From assembly GCA_032622095.1 (NCBI GenBank), contig CP136062.1:134805282-134869281 (forward strand): a DNA stretch of 64,000 nucleotides, read 5' to 3'. Source of the DNA: Siphonodentalium dalli (taxonomy: Eukaryota > Mollusca > Scaphopoda > Gadilida > Siphonodentaliidae). Position 1 is the first letter of the stretch. Each line of letters opens with the position of its first letter. The position numbers were made by a program, and so were the translations under genes. Positions 11,840 through 24,257 of this stretch are shown here, in pieces. The notes beneath the pieces were generated by a model that did no database searches, was not told the origin of the DNA, and saw only the letters and a list, made by a program, of their open reading frames with translations.

Positions 11840-12200
11840 AAATAATGGTAACCACTGTCAACTATGGTATCAAATTTCCCCAAAACTTGTTATTTATCAA
11901 CATTTTGTTCAACAAAATATGGCCGTATTATCACTGAAGTATCACGAAATTATACCGTATTGCCACTTGATTTTAGAGTTATCCATCTTCATCCGCAATT
12001 TTATCCGAGACCCTCCATTTGACCACGTATTTCTGGGTCACATATTATTACACATCTCGAGAAATGACAAACTTCAAAAATCGATATCTGATCACTCTGA
12101 GCTGTGATGGGTGGATTCATCGACTCGAATCATATATTTTTTACCCCGGAAGCCAAAGAAATAGTAATTTAGGAGCGTCCTATCGGATTGAATACCTTTA
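11840..12200 (+). repeat. Dispersed repeat, inverted partner at 61.6-61.9 kb
   Basis: The best block (about 12,050-12,175) matches the reverse complement of 61,660-61,790: TTCAAAAATCGATATCTGAT, TTCATCGACTCGAATCA and AGTAATTTAGGAGCG are shared in order. Both copies can be read to give HRLESxIFY and SNLGA, but differences fall at all three codon positions. That argues for a decaying non-coding repeat rather than a conserved exon. Confidence 0.6.
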
Positions 12201-12464
12201 ATGAGGTTATGGTGGCCAGATATAGACTTTCAAGAGTGGAAGTTTTAACGCGTTTTGGATGTTTGCCATGCAGGCGTGCTAAAATTCCAACGATCGACTC
12301 TTATAAAGAGCGTAATGCTTCCGTCGCACAAATGTGGTAGATAATAAAGGGCGCACTCATGCAATTAAGCGCTTCTTTTGTGATCGTTTCTGCGTATTAA
12401 TTAATTATGGTATTTTGGATTATTGCGATGCATGTGCCATATCATAGCTTGTGATTGCATTTTT
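12201..12464. other. No recognised feature
   Basis: Spacer before the tandem block. Nothing recognised. Confidence 0.35.
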
Positions 12465-13212
12465 GTCCCCCCGAAATGTTGTTTTCGGGGGACTATTAAA
12501 ATAGCCGGTGTCCGTCCGCGCGTGTGTGTGTGCGTCCGGAAATGGTTTCCGGATGATACATTTAGTTTCGGTTATTAGATCAAAAGAAAATTTCATAGGT
12601 GAGTTTATCAGATCAAAATACAGGTCAAGTTCGAATATGAGTTTGCTCCGCCCATTTTTGCGAGAGTTATGGCCCTTTTTTTACTTAGAATGTTGTAATT
12701 TTCTGGTTTCCGGTTGATTACTTTAGTTTGTGTTTGGTTTGTGAGTTTATTAGCCCTATATACATGTCAAGTTCGAATATGGATTTGCTCTGCCCATTTT
12801 TGCGAGAGTTGTGGCCCTTTTTCGACTTGGAATCCTGTCAATTTCTGGTTTCCGGATGATAACTTCAGTTTGTGTTATCATATCTGAACCAAATTTGGAA
12901 TGTGCGTTTATCAGATCAAAATACAGGTCAAGTTCGAATATGAGTTTGCTCCGCCCATTTTTGCTAGAGTTATGGCCCTTTTTCGACTTAGAATCCTGTC
13001 TATTTCTGGTTTCCGGATGATAACTTTAGTTTGTGTGATCATATCTGAATCAAATTTGGTATATGAGTTTATCAGCTCGTAATACAGATCAAGTTCGAAT
13101 ATGGGTACAATCCACCCATTTTTGTCTGGTTGCTTCGGATTTAGGGTCCTAGTTATTTTTTTCTTCAGAAAAGCTGATGCCCCAATGAAGCCACTTTTTC
13201 GGGGGACACTGT
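12465..13212 (+). repeat. Four-unit tandem repeat (145-160 bp) between G-rich ends
   Basis: Units begin at about 12,545, 12,704, 12,848 and 13,008 with GGTTTCCGG(A/T)TGAT(A/T)ACTT. Each contains GGTCAAGTTCGAATATG, (T)CCGCCCATTTTTG and GAGAGTTATGGCCCTTTTT. The block starts with a hairpin (GTCCCCCCGAAATG, TTTTCGGGGGAC) and ends at TTTTTCGGGGGACACTGTGG. The repeat gives open frames on both strands that share the same peptide, which is a repeat artefact. I have seen similar tandem elements in molluscan DNA. Related pieces are at 16.80-17.05 and 53.44-53.50 kb. Confidence 0.8.
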
Positions 13213-14299
13213 GGCGGACGGCCTTTTTTTTTTTGGCTCGTCTTTTGCCACGTACGTTGGAAATCACAAAAAGCTTATGAAATTTTGACTAACTCTGTGT
13301 CAAATCTGACTGGGGATCTTTAACTTTACACGATAATTATCAACAACATATAAACCATCAACTATAAGCATTAGTTTCGAGTTTCTAAAACATTCCTGCT
13401 GCTACACTGTAATTAATGTCGATGATTTCTTTCAGCCGGACGTCTTGAACCAAATTGCTGCTGAAGATGGATAATAAATTCGTAGAATTCCAATTTTCAT
13501 GAGCCACACAGACTACATAAACGAAAATCGAGCATTGTGCAATTTTACATTTTAGTGGAATGCTGGTTTATCAATATTTGGAAATAATTGATGAAGGATC
13601 GCGCATGGTTGTCTTTTTGTTCGATTTTTAGTGAGCTGGTGTGAACAATCAAGTAGGACACTGATCATAATATTTTCCATGCAGAGTTTATCAACACTTT
13701 CGAGTAAGTGCTCACTATATATGTCCTCCGACTGACGTCCGATTACAGAGCGAGTGATGTATATGACATGGTGTACGCGGCGACATTGTTGTCCAATGAT
13801 GTACCCGTAGATATATCATCATCTATCTCATCTTCTTATCTGACGACCACAGTTGTTCGACTTTTGTGAAGGCCATCTTATTGATTTTGATGGATGATCT
13901 CATGGATTAATAATAGGTGGTATAATGTCGTGAACACGTCGTCCGTTTCTATTTGGTGATATGCTCTCATTTGACCCTCGATCAATTTAATTTGATTTAA
14001 TTAATGCGGAGTTTTATCATCAGACTGCAGTTGTTTTACCATTGGCCATAGACACGATCTCACGCGTCAGCGGCCACACCGTGATAAATAAGTATAGTCT
14101 GTTTCGTGACGAGCGGGGAAGTTAGAAGTAGTCAATCTAAACATCCCTTGTTTCCATTAAGCGACATTGTTTTGGCTATAAGCCACATCCACATAACATT
14201 AAATGGACCTAAATGCATTCGCGGTGGCTAAATGTGCATATTTATATTAAATAGTTCGCCAATAACCGTGACGACATTTCGCGTGTTGAAACCATGTTA
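13213..14299. other. No recognised feature
   Basis: Spacer without recognised gene or repeat. Confidence 0.4.
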
Positions 14300-14430
14300 A
14301 ATAAACAATAATGTTGCAGTGATTCGTCAACAGACATCGCTAATCGTGTTGTAAGTTCAAATATTTTAGTCTGAATATTATTTTCAAAATATTGTTCTAT
14401 GCTTTGGCCTTAATTTTTACCGTCAGATTT
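14300..14430 (+). repeat. Dispersed repeat, partner at 23.7 kb
   Basis: GTTGTAAGTTCAAATATT(T/C)TAGTCTGAA, followed by AATATTGTTC and TTTACCGTCA(G/A)ATTT, is shared in order with 23,690-23,850. The copies are moderately diverged and the family is unknown. Confidence 0.6.
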
Positions 14431-16799
14431 GGAGACGTTCTTATTGGAATGATAGGACTTTTTTTTATCGATAACTCAACCGTAACAGTAATGTTTACTT
14501 AACAAAGATTATTAATAATGAAAATAAGAACAAATTCAATCTTCATGTATTTGATAATGAATATCGTTTTACACACTTGTATAAAATGTATTTGATTGCG
14601 CATGAACACACTGCAAATGCCTTTATTCCCTTTAGGCCCATTAATTTCACTATACACAATTACACCTAACCCCACTCAAATCTGGCGTCCAACGTAATAT
14701 ATTAGCGCACTTCCCCCAAACAATTTAGTGTTTGGGGGGAAGAATCAAGATAAAAGTTCAAATATCAGTGCTATCAAAGCATATGCAAATTAGCCAACAC
14801 CACGCCTTGTGTGTTTTCGGATGGTTGGGGTAGCCTATATATAAGATTAATTCTTCATGAAATTGTTGAGTTACTGCACAATGTAAGCTTGGGGAATGTG
14901 ATGTTTTAGCAATGTAATATTAGGCAGGCGAACAACTTTGGTGGACCGGGAAGTGACAGGACTTGGAATAATCAGAAGCGGTTCGAACAATATGCAAAAT
15001 GCCAACTCGAGTTACCCTGCACGCAATTGCCAATGAGCATAATTGTATTGGTTTAGTTGCTTGTAATAAATGGCGTGTCAAACATACAGGGGACATGCCC
15101 TGTCAGTTGCATATTTTTAATCTGGTGTAATTCAATAGGTTTGAGCCGCGCGATGTACGACTGGAAGAGACATCTGCATAATTGGTTGTAATATCAGAAT
15201 TTGAGTGGAAATGTTCGCCGCTGAATTCCAATTGCTCTGGAATTTCATATGATATTTGAACTAGTCTATGAATTCGGAATCCAATTGTCACATTCATTAC
15301 AGGCTTTATTCGTCTGACATTGTATACACGCGGGGCCCTGTATTATATATTCCTAATACATATGTTTTAAGTCGCGGAGAATGTGTCGAATACGACGGAC
15401 ACTGGCAATTTAACAGTGTAGGCGACTTCTCGAGCAGAGCAGACACAATCGAGTACAGTAGATCTCCATTTGATGTTCGTAAAGCCGAACACTTGTTGCC
15501 ATGGGTAAAGTGAAATTACTCTAATGCTATATGCGAATGGATATAGCAATGTCTATTTGTGTCAGTTGGCAAGGGGTTTGTTGATATATAAATGTTAGAC
15601 CCTGATCAACATATAGATACCCTCCCACACTGCGGAATGTTGAAGACTTGATTTTTATGATAGAGCATACCATTCAACATATTTTGAAGCTTGCTTGCAC
15701 TTTTTGTCTAAATTGTACCAGTTTGTGGGGTAGGGGTAAGTACCAATTTTTACATACATGTATAACGCGCTGAGTTTGAATTTAAATTTATAATTTTCCT
15801 TAAAATTTGCGAGGAGCGTGAAAAACTCACACTGGCAGTATTATGAGGGTCGACACGACCACACTGTCGATTTCAGTAGTTATTCTCTCAGTTTTATGTA
15901 AAGAGTAATGGCTAAGGCAGTTTTTTATAAAGTATAAGTGGCGGAAATCGACAAATCTGACACACGGGTGGAATGTCTATTATGTCATTTGTCTTCTGGC
16001 AGGCATTTGTATGGGTCAGGGTAGGTTAATTGGTCATACCAGACCATTGTCATAGAATGTTGAAAATGGACATGTTTTATTGTGGAGAAAATTGATAATA
16101 CTTTCCAAAATTGTATCAATATACCAAACTAAATAGCAAAATAATTTTATGAAACAGAAAGGCTTGATTCTTGATTCTTATTGAAGCTTCCTGCATTTTT
16201 AGAACAGTCTGGAGCGTCACACAGCGCGCTAACAATATACACGATACATATTGGATAGTTCCAATTTACAACGAATTTTAGTCACGGAATGACAACATTT
16301 GAGTCAAAGAGCGAATGATATATTCGAATGTCCAAGAGCTTCCAGTTGTATCGCTTTTTACATGACGGCTTTATAAATTTATACGTGCTAATAAGCAGCT
16401 ACAATTAAGGTAATTTATTTCTGTATGTACGTGTATAGTTCATTGACTGTATGCGTTTAATACATGTATGTTTCGGGGGTGACTATATCCCGTCCGCTAC
16501 ATGGGCAGCTCATGGGATGCTGAACTAATTTATAAACAGAAATTACAGCCGGTTTTTATAATGAGTCCTGCATCTAATCCACAGAGCCATCGGGGGCCAC
16601 CACACAGCATGGGGTTATATTGCAAATGATATATATTAACTATATGTATGCGGTTGTATGATGTAAATCGTCTTAGCTTACATGACATATGTATGGATCA
16701 GTAATTGTTTTGGTTTTGATCATAAGGTTCATCGAGGAAACCTGATGTAATTTTTAAGAGTGTCAACTTTTTACGGGACTTATTACGTTATTGGTTTAG
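14431..16799. other. No recognised gene; one small G/C-run hairpin
   Basis: A 2.4-kb interval without recognisable coding sequence. At 14,710-14,742 CTTCCCCCAAACA and TGTTTGGGGGGAAG form a 13-bp stem with a 6-base loop and one bulge. An 81-codon open frame at 15,268-15,513 runs to a GGTAAAGT donor-like site, but it has no acceptor-like start and no recognisable motif. Confidence 0.4.
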
Positions 16800-17060
16800 C
16801 CGTCCGTTCAATCGTCTGCCGAGCCGTCTGTCCGTCCGTCGTTCGCTTTTGGTTTCCTGGTGATAACTTGATATAGTCACCCGGTTACTCTGGGTCAGAG
16901 TTATGGCACACTTCGTTGGCAATTTCATTAAATTTTCGTTTCCGGATGATAACTTTAGTAAACCTGAACTGAATTCGATATGTCAGTTTACTATAGCCCA
17001 GAACACAAGTCACGTTCGAATTTGGGTTCCACCAGCCAATTTTCATCATGGACCTTTGAT
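16800..17060 (+). repeat. Relic of the TTTCCGGATGATAACTT repeat family
   Basis: Begins with repeated GTCCGTCCG-like sequence, then TTTGGTTTCCTGGTGATAAC, AGAGTTATGGC, TTTCCGGATGATAACTTTAG, CAAGTCACGTTCGAATTTGG and CCAATTTTCAT. This is the order found in the tandem units at 12.5-13.2 kb, but as a single diverged copy with its GTCCGTCCG head. Confidence 0.6.
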
Positions 17061-17364
17061 GGAATTACCACGGCCGATGCTATTGTTTGACTTCGTCTCG
17101 ATACTCTAATAAGATGTCGGCTGTCATTTCTGTCAGGCCACTAATAAACCACAAATACAAATATGTAACAAGTTACACAAACTTATACAATGAGTATGTC
17201 TGATGAACTTGTCCTTTCTTTGAAAAATGCCCGGACCATGTTGCGGATTATTTTGCACACTATTAGACAAATGCCCGTCGCTTTAACGGTGTCAGACGAA
17301 TGGTATTTTTCACGGGTCACCACCAACTGTTTGCTCTTAATTTGGTAATATATCGTAGAATTTG

Positions 17365-17580
17365 CCGTGTTGATAATATGATTTCCCGATAGGCTTTACG
17401 ATTCATATGTTTTAGAATGGTCGAAATTATTATTATTCGTAACTGAAAAATACATCTTAGTTCTTCTATTACGATCATAGTTTTGATGAAACTTAAATCC
17501 TCAATGCATAATGTGACAGACAATACTTATGAAACTTTGAAGTTTGAAGAGGATGAAACTTGTTATCTGCCTCGTGAAAT
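17365..17580 (+). repeat. Dispersed repeat, inverted partner at 27.1 kb
   Basis: The block with CCCGATAGGC, ATTACGATCATAGTTTTGAT, GAAACTT..ATCCTCAATG, TGAAGTTTGAA and AACTTGTTATCTGCCTCGTG is matched in reverse complement at 27,110-27,245. Also, TTTTAGAATGGTCGAAATTA (17,412) occurs in forward orientation near 26,943, so the second locus is rearranged. Confidence 0.65.
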
Positions 17581-19250
17581 TTAATCCAGAAAAGACTGTG
17601 TGATGTGTTCACTTTTCCGCACTGACTACTGTATAAATATGCCTGTAAATAAAAAGCGATAATACAACATGTAGCCGAAAAGTCCATCCTTCAGTTACGA
17701 GTAATACTAATTGCGACCATTCTAACATATGAACATGGCATGCCATTTTAAGACACAAAGGAAGAAAGCTACATGTATCACAGTTAAAACTCAAATTTAT
17801 ATACATGTAAAAGTAAAACAACTTAATGGCATACTTTTTGGTAACATGTGAGGCGTGAAATTGTCCAGTCACTTGGAAACACAGTTTTGGTTTTAACTGG
17901 TGAAAATGTACGTCACGACAATATATCAGCAACAGCTTTGTTAGGATTGAAACCTCCAAGACAACAGCAAAGCCTGTACATACTATGCGTGGTGACTTTG
18001 CGACAACGTTCTTCTATAGTACCACATTTTTCGATAAATTTTGATAGCATGAAACATCAAACTGTGTATACTAGTATCAAAACAGTTAGTATCCATCTCA
18101 GTGAGTCAGCCAAAGATAGTTTGATAAGAACATCAAACCAACAGTGGACTCCCGGTCTGTAATTTGTCGTAATAACTGGGCGATAACATGGCGAATGGCG
18201 AAAATGTCTCATATCCACACGTTTCAATGAAAATTGACGAACCTGGGATGAATCGGTCCGTATAATTGTAATAGTTGTACTCGTAAGTTAGAATTGAATA
18301 GATATGTTATCATCCGTCACTGCGTGGCATTAGTTCATTGTTTGCCGTGTTGTTGTTGTTGTTGTTGTTGACATCGACGCTCTTGTGAATTACTCTGGTG
18401 CCTACAGTATATCCTCTCGTATAGACATACATGATTGTGCTTCAAAACTATCAGAACACTGTCAACTGGATTGAACGGTCAATTATAAAAACTGGCAACA
18501 CTGTCAATATTCTAATAGTAATAGCTGCTTCGTTTTTGTTGTTGTTGTTATTATTATCACTTGTGGTTGACACCAAAGCTCCTGTGCATTACTCTAGCAC
18601 GCGTACCTGTATCCTGTTGTGTCAGTAAACGTATCTGTGTTTTTATAGTCACATCGCTGTCAATTTCAACATAAACACTGATACATATTAAATATCAGTA
18701 GAGTCAGATTCAGTCATACTGTATGGAGTCACTGCCGATATAATTTTGTCGCCGATAAATATATTGTTGAATTTTGACGGCATGAACTTAGAAACACGCA
18801 CATTATTAACTTTGACCATTTTCAGAGCGCATTAAACAACGGTAATTCACCGTACAACTGATGAAACGGTATGGGACCGTCGGATCATAACGGTCCGACA
18901 CCGTCAAACCGACAGTATTTTCTTAGAGTGCATGTTTCTGGTTCATTATTTGACAACAAGAATAAGAACTTTCGATTATCACTCAATTATATAAAATCAC
19001 CATTCTTTGTTCCTATCATTAAAACATCTCAGGCGCAGCTTACTATATGCATGTATTGCAATAAGGAATCATCTTCATTTTCAACTTCAAAATTGCATTT
19101 TCTGCATATTAGTTCATCGATCGGTAACTTTAGCTGTTTATATGCCGACTCATGTCAGTTTCTAATCAATGATAACGATATAATTACTGATTCTTAGTTT
19201 ACAGAACATTGTTCTTGTTTCCATATCCTGGCCGTATATATATCTAGGTA
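17581..19250. other. No recognised gene; two short TTG microsatellites
   Basis: Open frames here carry no familiar motif. TTG runs lie near 18,348-18,370 and 18,537-18,550. Confidence 0.4.
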
Positions 19251-19328
19251 CAGTAATGCCCTAAGTAATCGACTCTTTAACTACAGCAGAATTATGGGTA
19301 ACTTTTCAGGATTTAGTCGGAAATATGG
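19251..19328 (+). repeat. Half copy of the CAGTAATGCCCTAA MITE
   Basis: Follows a TA and reads CAGTAATGCCCTAAGTAATC, then CTACAGCAGAATTATGGGTA and TCAGGATTTAGTCGGAAAT. It matches the left half and centre of the complete hairpin MITE at 43,166-43,299 but lacks the right arm. Confidence 0.75.
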
Positions 19329-20160
19329 CTTGTTGCCATTCATCGGAAAACTCTCGTTTTATAGTTTGCTTGCACACTTGTCAGTTCTTGAATGTCAATT
19401 TATGAGGGTGGTCAAATAGGTTGATTGGATAATTATATGCCGCGGTGATGTCTTTCAATGCATCGACGACCGCGGACAGCTTCACAATGAGCTTCGTCCT
19501 GTCAAAGCTACCTGGACTATATATAAACCCAGTTGGTGAATATGCATAACGTATGAATGACCTCTTATGCTTATGTGTTCTGCTTCTTGGAGAATCTGGG
19601 TCAAGTTTATTGGGAGGACGGACATCCGATAACCTTGGCACAACTGATGGCAAAATCCTTTAGTTACAAATGGACGTGTTTGAGTAAAACTAGGCTAATC
19701 ACGACCCTATATATATCGTTCCCCAGAGCTGAGAGCGCTCGTGATCAGTACCAGAGTAGCAATCCTTAATGACGCCATTTGTGTCAATAATGATGCCGTC
19801 GATGACATTCATGACATTTCGCCACCGTGCTTACTTTCTGAAATCACGGCCGCCAGCATGACTTGAAAGAACATCTCCTTCACGCTCAAAGTTAGATCAT
19901 GCAATGTACTATGGCTAGTCCGGATGTCATGTTCCACCAGTGATACAACTGGGAACTTTGTGTTGATCTTACGGGGAACTTTATAACATTGAAAAATAAC
20001 ACAGGTATATATTTCTGAGTCAGCACATGTTCCGAAATAATGTGTTTCGCTGCAGACGAACGTCCCAGATCAAGATTGTACACCCAAATAAGGTTTAGTA
20101 AAAATTGTTGAGTATCCAAAGATGGGTTAATGTTGGATCAAATTCCAGAAGTTGGGTTCA
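19329..20160. other. No recognised feature
   Basis: Spacer immediately 3' of the LINE tail. Nothing recognised. Confidence 0.4.
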
Positions 20161-22170
20161 ATTTTTTTTTATTTTTTTTTAAATTTTTTTAATTCTTCAT
20201 TGACAATATATACATGGACATATTCATATATTTAAAATACAGCATAATGACAATAACAAAAATAATGTCCTGGTATTTTCGGGAGGGGGGACTTTCGCTC
20301 ACAACTCACACACGCGTTACACACGTTCAAAATCGAAGACACATCATGCGTGTTTTTGATTACACAGACTATGTTTATGACTGGATTGTCACCAGAAATC
20401 GTTTTGTATGCTTTTTAAGTATGCATTTAATTTATAGTCTCCGATATGACAAAAAAATGCCTCTATCCATGCCCGGAATTTATATAGCGTTGATTCGACC
20501 AACCATCAACAAGTGAAAAAACGAACATAATCAAAAATAGCTATAGTTATTTGTCCTCAAAGTACTTTACAGGGCAAGGGTAATCTCACACCATTCAAAT
20601 TCGAAGTCGTTAAGGATATCTCTCTTTAGTGCTAAATATTTTTCTAAGCGGTATCTATCATCAAGTTCACGTAGAAATGATTTCAGGGATAAGGTATCGG
20701 GTCAAATTTGGTTTTGTGTATGTAATATTTAAGCAATGTCAGAAATAATTTTTTGACACTGAAATTTTGCTGGCGGGGAAGGCCGAAAATTATATTGATA
20801 CGAGTGATAGAGATGTCCAGCTTGTGTTCATCCAGCCATTTTTGTGTGTCATTTATGAATAGTTTTACGGCAGAGCATTCATAGAATATGTGGGCAATGT
20901 TCTCAGGTGAATTACACCGGTTACAGTAATCGTCTTCAGATATTTGTATAAGAAATAGCAACATTTTGGTTCCCAATATACGTGGTATGTATCCGATATT
21001 GAAATCATTGTAATCTAGAGTCTCGCAGATAATTGAATGGCGATGATAACATATGAGACCATGAACTTGTGGTTATATTAGGTTATATTAGATCTCTTTT
21101 CCATTTTGATACACACAGTGGGAATTGACCATTGTCTGAGATAAGGAGGTTGTAAAAATCCTTACATCCATGTTTACTTTTTGTTAACAGGTGAATATTG
21201 TTTGGAATGAAGGGGGTCTCAGTGTTAGTGAGATCTTTTTTCGTCTGTTGTGATAAAATGCGAAGCTGCGTGTTGACACTTTGCAATGTCAAGAAAGTGG
21301 TGGGTATGTCAAATTTGGCGGTGAAACTTTCGAGTGTGTGCAGTTTATTTCCTGGTGTGATAAGATCGTTTATAAATAAGATGCCCTTTTCCAACAACTC
21401 GCTACTATTTATTACGTCTGTATTCATTTGGAGTTCATCGTGGTTCCAAACAGTCTGAGTCATTAGGGGTGAATTATCGTTTGGCATATTTTTCAAGCAA
21501 CTCTTCCAAGCCATAAGAACGTCGCGCGCCAGAAAGGAATCCCAGTTTTTGATAGAACAGTGTTGATGTATTTTGAACCATAAGTCGCTAGTAGGGGATC
21601 TGAATTTCCTCGGGGTGTTATGTTCAACCATGGGGGTGACTTCGTGATACATCTGCGCATCCAGGTTATTTTGAGAGCATGTTTTATATTAATCATATTT
21701 AGTCCGCCATATCCATAACCCCTGCAAAGTTGTGTACGACTGACCCTGTCGCGTGTATTGTTCCATACAAATTTGAATAGAATTCTATTGATATCGTCAA
21801 GGATATCTTGCTTTGGATTTGGGAGGGAGAAGATGTACAATATTTGGAATGAGAATAGACTTAGATAATTGTTATTCTACCGATGGGTGAGATATGTCTA
21901 TGTTTCCATTTGTCTATTACTTTTTCATGTTGTCGATCTTGTCTCTGAAATTAATTTCTGGTATTTCGGACATGTTGGTGCTGTATTTAATTCCGAGGGT
22001 TGTGAATGTATTCGAAACTTTAAGTTTGCATTCTGAAGGAACTGATGTGTTCTCTTTTTTTTTGGCATCAAACTCAAATAAATACACGGTGAAGGTATCT
22101 GTTATGTCGGAATTATATACTTGCAGTATTTCTTATGTCTTTGGTACAAGTATTCTTTTCTAGGATGTTA
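20161..22170 (-). mobile_element. 5'-truncated Tx1-type LINE
   Basis: On the minus strand the element enters within the region just after the reverse transcriptase palm (about 22,140-22,170), carries the C-terminal third of ORF2, and ends in an A-rich tail seen here as the T-rich run at 20,162-20,195. It has the same orientation and architecture as the larger Tx1-type LINE at 44,060-49,006, but the proteins are far from identical, so it is a different family member. 5' truncation is the usual product of incomplete target-primed reverse transcription. A matching target duplication was not found. The 3' untranslated part is about 500 bp. Confidence 0.85.
20683..22140 (-). pseudogene. Broken ORF2 C-terminal part of Tx1-type LINE
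   Basis: Three minus-strand pieces align in order with the intact ORF2 elsewhere in the window. 21,493-21,840 and the unopened sequence upstream give YGGLNMIN and KITWMRR, matching HGGLKMIN and KITWIRR. 21,083-21,652, in another frame, gives QTVWN and GILFINDLI, matching STIWN and GIYFINDLF. 20,683-20,976 gives CNRC, AHIFYEC and YYIHKTKF, matching CNRC, SHIFWDC and QYIYRTKF. The CX2CX7HX4C zinc-knuckle is kept. The frame overlap at 21,493-21,652 shows a frameshift, and about 40 residues before the zinc-knuckle region are missing or scrambled. No endonuclease or palm domain remains, so the copy is dead. Confidence 0.85.
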
Positions 22171-22966
22171 ATTCACTCCCGAAATGGAAGTCATTATATG
22201 TTACACCTCTTTTCGGACTTTCATATTACATATTAGGTTAGCAGTCAATATTTATCCTCTATTCAGACGTCAAGGTCTGACATTAATCCATTGATTGGAA
22301 CTCATCCATTGAGATATATGATTATATATTGACATAGTTTTTCTCTAACCCCTTATTTAGTTACTTCTAACAACGTCTGTGAACTTTGTAATAACCAAAA
22401 AGAGTAATTATTTAAAGGTCATGGCTCATTGGAACTTCAACATTTTTGTCCCTGTAATAATGGAAGCATTTGTAATACAGATTGATATATTGATAGACCG
22501 GCTCCATATTCTCTGAAAAATGTCACAGCTATTTTCAAACTGTTCAATGTTTGCACCGAAGTGAAACAAAAGCTCGTTACTTCTACCACTTCTATTAACA
22601 AGGAACCGTCTTTATTGTTTCGTGCCGTTCAGAACTTTCTGCATTCGATTACTTGAATTATTCTTTCTGTCGCTTTTAACTGGCCGCATGAGAATTGTAG
22701 CGTATTTATCGACCTATGTTGATCCCTGGAACCGGACCGCGATGTAATAAACACGAGCATAATTTGGATCTTCAAACCATCCATCCATTGAAATATCTTA
22801 CAATATACATGTATATGTTTTTCAATGTTTTATAATCATAATTGCTTTTCTCCATTCGTTCATATCAACCACGGGTCGTGAAAATGACAACTAAGAAAAA
22901 ATAACGGAACATTTTCAAAACAGCATCATTTTGCTCTACCAACATCATAGTAATTCATCAGGACCC
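22171..22966. other. No recognised feature
   Basis: AT-rich spacer upstream of the truncated LINE. No gene or repeat recognised. Confidence 0.4.
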
Positions 22967-23290
22967 ACCAGCATAAAAGCAGGACCACTTAACCAGGAGT
23001 GTTTATTCCTTTCTCCGAGGTGGTCATTATTTTCCGCTCATTATTTAGATGATGCACAGTTGAGCTAATAATGACTCGCAAAATAATTACCACCTGGGCG
23101 AGCTAACACCTCGGTGGAAGACATTCGTCGGGATAATACTCAAACGACAACAATAGGTAGACGCGAAAGTGGATTTTAGGTCAGATAATAACTCAGTGAA
23201 GTGTCTGAGACCAAATAACCACCCGGTGATTATTTGGCCTCAGACACTCCATTATCATTTACTGATCACCACCAGTTAACCCAGCACCAT
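22967..23290. repeat. Compound foldback related to the GGTCCTG minisatellite
   Basis: Starts with CAGGACCCACCAGCATAAAA and GCAGGACCACTTAACCAGGA, the complement of the GTGGGTCCTG/GGT(T/G)ATTTAACTG minisatellite at 56.7-58.1 kb. It then contains two hairpins. The first pairs GAGGTGGTCATTATTTTCCG with its complement near 23,098. The second, at 23,198-23,250, has arms AGTGTCTGAGACCAAATAA and its one-mismatch complement. A related fragment lies at 54,845-54,910. Confidence 0.6.
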
Positions 23291-23689
23291 GCGATTCTGT
23301 TGAGCGTCAAAGTTGAAAATGTGATGTTTTTATTAAATTGCGCATTTTCCAATCAAGTGACATTCAGAAGAAGGTTAGAACCCTTTTCTCAAATGGTGCT
23401 GTAGTTGTGGTTGGAATTTTCGACAATATTAGGTCATTTCAACTTTATTCTATAGGAAATATAGACTCTGGGTACCAACGATTACAGTTTCACCGAAATA
23501 GGTCTCATACTCACACCATGTCTTTAAAGTGACATAAGTTCTTTTCAGTGTGTAACTGTGCAAAAAATATCTAAAATTTAGCTGTAAAAAAAATCACCGC
23601 CACGAAGAGAATGTAAACCAAGATAAACTTTGTTAATAATATTGATATACAGTAACTCTCCAAAGACGAAATTGTGCGTGCATGTTGAA

Positions 23690-23850
23690 ACCATTGGTAT
23701 GTCAACAAATCATTTACAGTGATTTGTTAACTTGTGACAAACATCGATAATTGCGTTGTAAGTTCAAATATTCTAGTCTGAAAATGATTTTCAGAATATT
23801 GTTCAAATCTTTGACCAATTCCAATGTTTACCGTCAAATTTCGATTGGAC
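23690..23850 (+). repeat. Dispersed repeat, partner at 14.3 kb
   Basis: Shares CAGTGATT(T/C)GT, CATCG(A/C)TAAT, GTTGTAAGTTCAAATATT and TTTACCGTCAAATTT in order with 14,300-14,430. Confidence 0.6.
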
Positions 23851-24178
23851 TTTGAATTCTTATCAGAGTTTGGTCGGCAATGACACTGAAGCAGTAATGG
23901 TTACATAACATTGGTTTTGATATGCGAACCCAATTATTGGATGGTTAATGCACATAAGAACAAAGTTGATCCATGTGTACATGTACTTGTTAATGATAAT
24001 TGTTTTACAGACTTTAGACAAATAAATATGTCATTTCATATGAACCCACTTCGAAGGCCATGAGTATTATAAAATGTAAGACAAAATTAAAAGATGAAAC
24101 TGTTTAAGAATAAAAGAAAAAAATGATAAAAATTGTTAAAGAATGTAAGAAAAATTGATAAAAAATGATAAAAAATAG

Positions 24179-24257
24179 TTAGGCCAATGCATTCTCTTAT
24201 ATATACGAGGCGACATAAGGTCGACTCGCATATATAAGAGAATGCATTGGCACAGGG
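24179..24257. repeat. Hairpin repeat family GCATTCTCTTATATA, copy 2
   Basis: CCAATGCATTCTCTTATATA and TATATAAGAGAATGCATTGG form a nearly perfect 20-bp stem around a short centre containing CGAGGCGACATAAGGTCGACTCG-type sequence. It is followed by CACAGGG, as in the other copies. Confidence 0.75.

Noticed and set aside
12508-13267. Overlapping open frames sharing FIRSKYRSSSNMSLLRPFL on the plus strand and a 118-codon frame on the minus strand
   Set aside because: The peptides repeat because the DNA is a tandem repeat; both strands are open for the same reason.
15268-15513. Possible exon ending at a GGTAAAGT donor-like site
   Set aside because: No acceptor or start context, no family motif and no neighbouring exon.
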